DNA of 64,000 nt, taken from assembly GCF_010389155.1 (NCBI RefSeq), contig NC_057763.1, positions 11,036,649 through 11,100,648 on the forward strand, written 5' to 3'. This document shows positions 56,382 to 64,000 of the stretch, piece after piece. Within the stretch, counting starts at the first letter, position 1. Every line of letters begins with the position of its first letter. Under the pieces are notes generated by a model that saw only the letters and a program-made list of their open reading frames with translations, was not told where the DNA came from and made no database searches. Made by a program: the position numbers and the translations under genes. Source of the stretch: Erigeron canadensis (taxonomy: Eukaryota; Streptophyta; Magnoliopsida; Asterales; Asteraceae).

Positions 56382-59300
56382 TCAGTTCCTCCTGTTCCTC
56401 CTCCTTCTTTTCTCAGCTCGTCTTTTCTTGTTCTTTCTTTTCTTGTAATCTTGAGCTGCTTTTGATGTAGATGGCTTATCTTTCATAGAATTCCAAAAAG
56501 TTCTTTTCTTGTAACTATTCCAAGAGTCATTCCAATACCTCTTAGGAATGAAATGGCAATTAGCACCTTCTGGACGTTCATCGGGCAATCTGATATTATC
56601 TTGAAAGTTAACTGGAGGAATATTATGAGGACCTCGTTCATGACTTAGATTTCAAAGAACCCATGAACCTGTCTCAGTATGAATGATTCCTTCTCTTGGT
56701 CTAATAGTTCTGACAGCAATAAGATCTCTAACCCTTTGACGTATGTCAATTGTCTCTTGGATCCTTCTTATGTGTCTTTCTCTTTGAATCTGGATGTTTT
56801 CATTTTCACTTAGATCAGGATTATCATGAATGGCTCTGAGGAAGAATAAACAATATTTCAGAGTGCCATCTGAATACTTGGGAAAATCAGATGCATGGAC
56901 AAAGATTTTTCCTCTGAAGCTGTTTATGAAAACAAATCCATCCAATTCTTCTATTAGATCTCCAATCTGATAAGAATCCAACTCATAACCTCCTGCTCTC
57001 TGAATTGGTCTCGTGAGATTAATTCTTCTTGTTCTCCTTTCTAGACCAATCTGGAAATCATTGAACTCATAATATCTGATTAAAGCCTGAATGTGACTCT
57101 TCAGAGCTTCATAAGCAAGGAGTTGATCTGGAGTCTTTGTGATCAAATGAGCATACTGGTTGTAGAGAAAGAGGATGTCAGAGATTGGTAAGTATTGAAA
57201 AGATTCTTCATGAATAGCATAGATGTGACCATCCGCTCTTTGAACTCTAAATCAGACAAGTCTTTGATTCTGATACTCACTCTGGTGATTGGACTCTGGA
57301 ACTGATTATACCACTCTTCACTTCTTACTGTGCTTTCAGCATTCATCATTTCTAAATATGCATCCCTTTGATTTTGATGTCTGAAAAGAAAGAATGCTCT
57401 CAACCTATTCAAGGTCATGTTGAGTCTTTCCTCGGATGAGCAGTAAATCGGGAAGGCTCTTTCTTCAATGTATCTAGCCCTGCATACTAACTCTTCAGGT
57501 CTGACATTCAGATTTAGCATTTGTGCATAATTCTCATGAAAATATCCTTCATTAATTTGCCAGATTTTGTCTCGAGTGATTCTTGGATGTCTAATGCCCA
57601 TGCTAAGCTCTCTTGGAGTGTCAAGATTATTTGTATCTCTTAGATCATAGACAATCTCTTCAAAGATATCTTTCTCAAATTGTTCTTGAGACATAGCAGG
57701 TCTTGGTGGAACATCATTAGAATCATCCGAATCAGAATCACTGTCATCATCAGTCCTCTTCCCTGGTTGAAACGGATCAAGATCACTAGATTGATCAGAA
57801 CTTGATGTAGTTGAGTAGTAGTGACAGATATATTTAACAAGTGGAGGCAGATCATCTGAATCAGAATTATGAACTTGATGAGCTTGAGATGATGAAGGAA
57901 TATCCACACTTTGACTTTGATCTTGATTTCCTTCTGTTACTTCTTGAACACTTGCTTCTTGTGTTGTATTATGACCTTCTCCACTATCTTGAGCATTATT
58001 CTCCCCTCGGGTTGATCATCCGGATTTTGATCATCCCGACTCCTTAAGATAGTGGCCGGTCGACATTGTTGTTCAAGCTCAGTTAATCTCTTTCGAATTG
58101 CTTCAGTTTCAGCCTTATGAGCAGTATCAGTATCCAGGAAATGTTGATAAGAAAGAATTGATTGACAGATGGCTTGCTTTGGTGGATTCAGATTAGGCTC
58201 TTCAGATCTTAATCTACGAAGTACTGCCATTATGAGAGTATCAGTGGATATACCACTTTCATGAAGCCTATTAGCAGTATAATCATTCAAATAAGTATCA
58301 CTAAGATCAGATTCCGATGAAGATGAAGAACTTGAAGAAGAATCAGGAGAATCAGGATCAGGAAATGATTGTTGAGTTGATGAAGTTGGAATTTCTGGGG
58401 GTGTTGGTGATGAAATTGGAGATGATTGAGTAATCGGTGGTGTTGATATGATTGGTTGAGATGACAAAGGAATAACAGTTGGAACAGTTGAAATATGAGT
58501 AGTAGGTGTAGAGATTGGAGTAACAACAGATGAGCCAATTCTAAGTGCACCACCAGTAAGCAATCTGCGTGGTGAAGAACTGGTTTGAGTCATTGGAAGT
58601 TTTCCGGTAATAGTATATCGGGAAGCACGTAAAACGCTTTCTTGTTCTTGTTCAATCCCTTCAACCAGATAAGTCACAAGAGTACGAACAATTGGAGATA
58701 ATGTTACAACAGCTGGAGATTCAGAAATTGAAGTATCAGGAGTAATAGAAGCTGACACATCAGCAGTTCCAAGTGGTTCTACTGAGTGACCTAACGACAT
58801 CATGACTGTCACAGGATTTCCTGTTGGTTCAAGAGTTTGAGCAACAGTTGATGATTCGGCTTCACAACCAGAATCCTTTGGAAAGTGGACAAACATAACA
58901 CCGGTGTCACTTAGATCAACCGTTAAACCCAAAGCACGAATAGCTGCAGCAACTGCTCGAGCTCGAGAGGGTTCAAACTGTCGTTGAGCCAATTTAGCTA
59001 TACGGGTGCCTTCGTTCAAAGCTGGCATAATGTTCCGGCAGCATCACCTAGATGTGCAGATGGTACAACAATTGGTGTAAGTGTCCTAGGGGTACTAGAC
59101 AGATGTGCAGAAACGAAAGTCAAGAGAGGGGCAGATGTCTCTTTATCATCAACATCCACAGACTCTGAAGGAGACTGGGATGGAGTACGTGGATTTTGCC
59201 CATGCAGAAATGAGACGTCAGTCTGTAGAGAGACTTCCGAATGGCTAGTGGAGGTTTGACCGTGCAAGAGTTGGGTGCTCTCGTCTTCTATCCTAGATCG

Positions 59301-61058
59301 AACCCGGCGAGTATATGTTGTTTGGACTATTAGAAGGCCAACGTTTTCTTTATGCCTTATTCCTAGCCCGGACCTCTCATCCTCTCTAACATTTTCAACT
59401 CCTCCCTCATTACCACCTTGTTCCTCCGGGATGTCCATGACATCATCAGCAAATTGATTGGCTTCATTATCAGATGAATCAATATCAGAATCAGCCACAT
59501 CTTCTTGTTCAACTCAGGAGAAACGATCATACTCAAAGCGAGATCTTTTGAATGTTTTCTTTTTGATATTAACAGGAATGGACTTGCCTCGGCCTTGAAA
59601 GTATGTCAGTGGAGGTGATAGGAAAACAGGTGTAGAAATTGTTGATGAAGGAATTGTAGTTGGAATTGGTTGTGATTGAGGCATTGTTGGGGGTTCTGGT
59701 GTTAGAATTTCTGGAAGTGGAGATGTTTGAATTGGTGAAGAATGTCTTTGTGGTGATGGTGTTTTTGGTGATGGTGATCTTCTGATATTTGACATTTTAG
59801 GAGGTGGTGATCGAATTGGTCTTGGATTCCCAGACTCAGAGATAGTATCCTCAGAAGATGTTGGAGAAGAAGGTTCAACTGGTGTTTTTCTTTTCAACTT
59901 CTTTTTCTTTGAACTTCCCTTCTTCTTTTGTTGATGTACTTTCTTACTCAACTTTAACACAAATATTTCACCTCTTTGTTTCTTACTCTTTGGCCTACCT
60001 GAACTGGATTCTCCCTCACTCTCTTTTCTTTTCCTCTTAGACCCCTCACTTGGCGACCTATGTACAACTTGGGTAGGAACCGGGAGGCTTTCCGGTCCCA
60101 TTGTTGTTCTAATCCAGTCCAGATATTCCTTCTTGGCATCATCAGCATCAGGAACCATATCAAGTAAAAATGATGGAATCAAATAAGAATAGTTAGGGTA
60201 CCAGAGTCTCTAACAAACTCGAATGGATGGGTAACAACTTTTCCTGTCTCAAGAAGTCTTGGAATGTGCTTCTTGTTCCTGATTATACTTCGGACAATTG
60301 CTGAGAGAAATCTTATGAAAGGAATATACTTCTTGGGAGCGGATATTTTTCCATTTACTGCTACTATCAGCTGATCCCAAAGAAGTTGAGCAATGTCGTA
60401 GTGCTGATCGAAAACAAACCCATATAATATGTACAGCATTGTTTGGGTCAAGTTATCCATTCCTCTTGTATATGGATGTAAACAGTTGCTGAGCACAGAA
60501 AATACATAGTACCAAATTCTTGGTAACTTCTTCAGCTTAAAATCAGTTGTTTTTGTCAAAGGACCATCATAACCAAGTGATATCAAGGCAGCAACCATCA
60601 CATCATTTGATTCAAATTCATCATAATCATTTCTCCCATTTGAGTTTGCTTCTGGTAGCCTTAAATATCTTCTGAAATCATCTAAATTGAACTCGAAGTC
60701 ATATGTATTCTCTCCAGACTGAAGTTCAATTTGAAAATAGCCTTGTCTACGAAGTTCTGGAGATTTGACTTTTGATTTAGTCCTTGATGAAGATGGATCA
60801 TGTGGTTGCACAAAGATAATGGATCTCCACATGTCAAATAAATATGTTTCAGCAAGATCAACATCTACTGTGAGAGCATGAGTAAGAGGATGATTGTGGA
60901 AGATTGCTGAGATTATTGGAGAGTCGGGGGCATTGAAAGGATCATTCAGATATCGATTATTTCTCATATTGATAGAATTTCCAGCTGTAAGAATTTCTTC
61001 TATTGATTCATTAATAGCAATCTCTTCATCATGTCTAACCTCCTCTTGATGATCCATT
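56382..61058 (-). pseudogene. Extra ORF of the pol-less copia element (about 1450 residues, broken)
   Basis: Starts MDHQEEVRHDEEIAINESIE at 61058, continues FHNHPLTHALTVDVDLAETY and LFDMWRSIIFV. Frames change near 60180, 59515, 59030, 57920 and 57145. Later blocks are IPSFLLDMVPDADDAKKEYL, IPEEQGGNEGGVENV, YIEERAFPIYCSSEERL, FNDFQIGLERRTRRINL, FPKYSDGTLKYCLFF and GPHNIPPVNFQDN. It ends in a Lys/Arg-rich tail (KKRKNKKRRAEKRRRRNRRN) that may act in nuclear or RNA binding. Homologous block by block to 28932-33222. No transmembrane segment is evident. Role unknown. Confidence 0.8.
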
Positions 61059-61165
61059 ATTTTTATAATTTTCTGTTTTAAGACATAAAAACTTTTAACA
61101 CACACAGAAAAATAATATTTGAATAGCAAATAACAAGGTTCACACAGACAATTTATATAAGATAC

Positions 61166-61418
61166 AAGGAGTTTCACAAAGGCGATCAACTCAGTGTATC
61201 CTTTATAAATCATTTGTTATGAGAAAATAAACACAGAATAGTTAAATACATATTTTCCATATATAAGTTTACAAAGAAGTTCACAAAGGCAATCAATTCT
61301 TTGTGCTCTTATATACTTTGATATGTATATAACTTTGAAAATAATATTTAATCATATAAGTATGATATATTTGAGAATAATGAGGAAGTACACAAAGGCG
61401 TTCGATTCCTCATATACC
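61166..61418 (-). repeat. Three hairpins with conserved 18-nt loop upstream of extra ORF
   Basis: Copies at about 61382-61418, 61276-61308 and 61160-61203, roughly 107 bp apart, read on the minus strand as arm-loop-arm: GAGGAA/TTCCTC with loop TCGAACGCCTTTGTGTAC, AAAGAA/TTCTTT with loop TTGATTGCCTTTGTGAAC, and GATACACTGAG/CTCCTTGTATC with loop TTGATCGCCTTTGTGAAA. Each loop is exactly 18 nt and close to the plus-strand element's loop. Stems can extend further (such as TATATAAG/CTTATATA). Confidence 0.88.
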
Positions 61419-61530
61419 AAAATATATGACAATTATATGATCATACAAAATAGTTTGTCACACCACACAAGAATAAAAGTAAAAATAAGATGTTAAAATA
61501 AAGAAAAAAATTTCTAAGTATAAAGTTCTG

Positions 61531-62109
61531 AACGATCTAAATTTAGATCGTTCTGAGTAAATCTTAGTTAAAAAAAAAATGAAACGATCTCAATTTAGAT
61601 CGTTTTGAAAGATTTAAAGAAAGAATAATGAAGAAGAAAAGAAAAGAAAAAAAACCGAAGTTAAAACGATCTGAAAGAGATCGTGTTAAACCTTTATTTG
61701 AGAAAAAGTTTTAAGTATGGAAAAAGAAAGTAAAACGATCTAAAAATAGATCGTTTTAAGTTTCTCATGTGAGAAAAAAAATGTTAAGTATGGGAAAGAA
61801 AAGGTAAAACGATCTAAAAGAGATCGTTTTAGGTTTTGTTAAAAACTTTTGAAGTGAAAGAAAAATGAAACGATCTAAATTAGATCGTTTTGGAAAAAAT
61901 TTTGAGAAACACTTCACTTCTCTTTTCAAGATTTTCCAACACTTAAAAATATAAAGTGAAATCAAACTCATGATTTCTCTTTACATTAAAAAGTATCAGA
62001 TTTGAGCAAACCGAATTCATAAGAATTCAGTTACCCATCAATCGAATCTCCAAACTTATTTTACTTCAAGTCGTTTAGAAATCAAAACGATCTAAATTTA
62101 GATCGTTTT
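61531..62109 (-). repeat. Hairpin array (AAACGATCT/AGATCGTTT)
   Basis: Seven units, including a perfect 22-bp palindrome at 61531-61552 and a perfect 26-bp palindrome at 62084-62109 (arm AAAACGATCTAAA). Others are near 61583, 61664, 61733, 61804 and 61868. They lie between the G-rich tracts and the extra ORF. The ACGATCT core is the same as in the leader of the element at 1-7251. Confidence 0.9.
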
Positions 62110-63244
62110 AGAATCAACCAACTCTTAACATAAAATATTTTTGCCAAGCACTTTTCAGTTAGCCAAACATACTTCAATATTCTCATTCAATGAATCAAAC
62201 TGCAATTTGAGCATGGCATAACATTCATCCCTAGCCAAACTAACAATATCATTACGCAACATATCTGATCAGAAACGCATCAATCCATTTAAACATACTC
62301 TGATCAACTTTATTTTCAAGAACAGGGGGGGAAGGGTTTTTGAATTTTCAAAAATATCAAACAAAGCATTTCAACATGTAATAATCATTTACACATATCC
62401 TGAACATGCTTCTAATTCACACAGTTAACACAGAAGAACTAACAGAATCGAGAAATTCAAGAAAAATTGTAAAAATGAAATCTACATTCAAACCAAGATA
62501 GTACCTGTGGATGTGATTGAAAATTGATGATGTTATAGAAAGAAATGATCACAAAACGATTTGGAACAAGACCCTTAACTTCTTTTGATGATCAGCAACA
62601 AAAAATTTTATGAAGATTTTTAGTGAGAGAGTTAGTGGTTTTACTGATATACGTGAACAGATAAGAAAAGAAAAAAAATGTTTTTCCCTCCTTAAGAAGA
62701 AAGAAAGAAAGAAAAAAATGGGTCGGGTCAGGCTGGGTCGGTTATGGACTTGATTGATATTGGGCTTGACTTGTTTTTGGGCTTTTTCATTTATCAGATT
62801 TCTAAAAACTAGAATAAACAAAACAAACAAAAATATTTTTGTGAATTTTCAAATTTTCTATTTTTATATTTTGTTTTTCTAAAATAACAATGAGTTCCTA
62901 ATCAAATAGTGCAAATATACAAACTCCCCCTCGCTTCATGAATTATCCTTTCTCTCCCCCTCAAACATTGCATGATATAAAACATATTGCACGTAAGCAT
63001 AACATCAATGTTTGACAGATAATGAATGAAATTAGAAAGATGGAGGATTTTTACACAACATGCAAAGGTAAGTTAGCATATTGATAATTAGTACTTATTT
63101 GAGATGATTTCTTTGATCAGAAACTCATTCCAGGATCATGTGTTAAATATCTTCCAAAGTGGAAATACGTAACACAGACCTTTATTACCTACAAAAACAA
63201 TTATGTTGTTTTTTGGTACCCACTTTTGAATGGGTCCTTTTGGG
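62110..63244 (-). other. Post-pol spacer with G-rich tracts, and deletion junction
   Basis: No coding sequence. On the minus strand ATGCAATGTTTGAGGGGGAG and GCGAGGGGGAGTTTG (62980-62930) match the tracts of the plus-strand element after pol, and CAAACATTGATGTTATGC (about 63015) matches CAAACATTGATGTGTT at 26560. Thus post-pol sequence follows the Gag extension with the enzymes missing. Region 63040-63200 is not recognisable as Pol. Confidence 0.7.
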
Positions 63245-63958
63245 TTAGAAAAAATTGATCATGTTATTGTTTGAAGATTTGGTATTCTGTTTCTTTGAAG
63301 TTTTGACAGTGAACCATCCATATTGATCCCTATAAATAGTTATACCCTTAGATGTTTCTTTTGTGAGAAAAACTTGACTAGTTTTTGACATCTTGGATAT
63401 TGGACTATTTTTAGAGATAGTTTTGAGAGCAAAGGTTCTAGAAACAGATGAAACATGAACCTTAATGGTGTCTTTTCCTTTGACAGTTGGTGTAAACTGA
63501 TATTTAGGTGAGTAAAATGAAGTTGGAGCAATCTTAGATTTAGATTCCTTCTTTGATTCAACTTTAGGTTTTTTATAAGAAAGTTGTTTAACTCCTTTTT
63601 TAATTTTTGATTGACTCTTTGGTTGAGGACCAGTTTTGGTAGTCATCTTTTCAATCAATGCTTTTCCTTTAGCCTTAAAATTTTCAGGAATCTCAATTTT
63701 ATGCTCTAAAGTCACTTTACTTTTGTCATTAGGTGTGATCACAGGGGTTTCAAAAGAAAGTACCTTTTTGACAGAAGCAAGACGTTTGGTCTTTAATGCT
63801 TGAATTTTCTCTTCAATCTTGAAAAATGAAGATAACATTGTTTTGGACATATCTTGAATTTCTTGAGAAGAGATGCTATAATCCTGCAGTACTTTTGTAA
63901 AATTCTCACTCCCATTGGATGGAGTGGAGCAATCATCAGAATTATGATTAATCATCAT
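63245..63958 (-). pseudogene. Gag extension of the pol-less copia element, C-terminal part
   Basis: 237 residues, Lys/Ser-rich. The end KGITIYRDQYGWFTVKTSKK matches GATRYRDRYGWFSHDKPKK of the element at 1843-4086. Just downstream KGPIQKWVPKN (near 63220) matches KGPVFKWVPKVG. The rest of Gag lies beyond base 64000. Confidence 0.82.
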
Positions 63959-64000
63959 TTGGGTAAGGGTGGTCTCACTTACCTTTAGGGAATAATATTG

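Larger units (their letters stand above)
56070..64000 (-). mobile_element. Sirevirus-like copia element lacking pol (right end outside window)
   Basis: Minus-strand order: Gag extension (63958-63245), a roughly 150-200-bp junction, G-rich tract repeats (about 62980-62930), hairpin spacer, extra ORF (61058-56382), polypurine tract (56363-56352) and 3' LTR. Integrase and RT-RNase H are absent, although the related plus-strand element has about 3.3 kb of them here. The 5' LTR lies beyond base 64000. It is a deletion derivative that kept Gag extension and extra ORF. Confidence 0.85.

Overview
This is a stretch of plant nuclear DNA, AT-rich and dominated by nested LTR retrotransposons. Only one complete host gene is visible. 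The evidence for a plant is the Ty1/copia and Ty3/gypsy families present, GT-AG introns, a FAR1/MURA-type Mutator transposase, an initiator-tRNA-Met type primer site next to several LTRs, and fragments of a plant DnaJ-TPR gene. A eudicot, perhaps Asteraceae, is my best guess, but I cannot prove the family from sequence alone. No rRNA, tRNA or CRISPR locus was seen.

Layout. 1-7251 (-): 5' part of a Sirevirus-like Ty1/copia element (integrase, pre-integrase, very long Gag, leader, LTR), cut by the window edge. 7252-8939 (-): piece of a gypsy-type LTR. 10378-10758 (+): two exons of an unrecognised host gene, followed at once by a truncated copia element (10767 to about 14160). 14205-17233 (-): a gag-only copia element with a clean 5-bp target duplication. 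17239-17900: possible further host exons. 18071-18718 (+): gypsy LTR and gag stub. 18755-20570: host-gene debris (PPR-like and DnaJ-TPR-like). About 20588-33549 (+): a 5'-truncated Sirevirus-like element with Gag linker, protease-proximal region, integrase, an intact RT-RNase H frame, a spacer full of hairpins, a roughly 1400-residue extra ORF, and a 3' LTR. 34899-40465 (-): a three-exon host gene for a double U1-type C2H2 zinc-finger protein, whose large intron holds a LINE fragment and a foldback element. 41288-43480: palindromic tandem repeat followed by a Mutator transposase pseudogene. 44566-55515: a Ty3/Tat-lineage element on the minus strand, whose antisense extra ORF is split by a second, younger Tat element on the plus strand (46206-52396). 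56070-64000 (-): another Sirevirus-like element that has lost pol but kept the Gag linker, spacer, extra ORF and 3' LTR.

How the parts relate. The two Sirevirus-like copies at 20588-33549 and 56070-64000 share one plan: Gag linker, (pol), G-rich tract repeats, a spacer carrying a family-specific array of short hairpins, a hairpin motif with a conserved 18-nt loop, then the extra ORF running to the polypurine tract. The two Tat elements share a different plan: Gag-protease in sense and an intron-containing extra ORF in antisense with its own TATA box. Almost all transposon genes here are broken by stops or frameshifts. The RT-RNase H frame at 24956-26518 is the exception.

Most interesting signal: arrays of short inverted repeats occupy the leaders or spacers of several copia elements, each array with its own core sequence. 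Upstream of the extra ORF in two diverged elements there are five hairpins with unrelated but self-complementary arms around a nearly constant 18-nt loop. This looks like conserved RNA structure that I cannot match to a named element.
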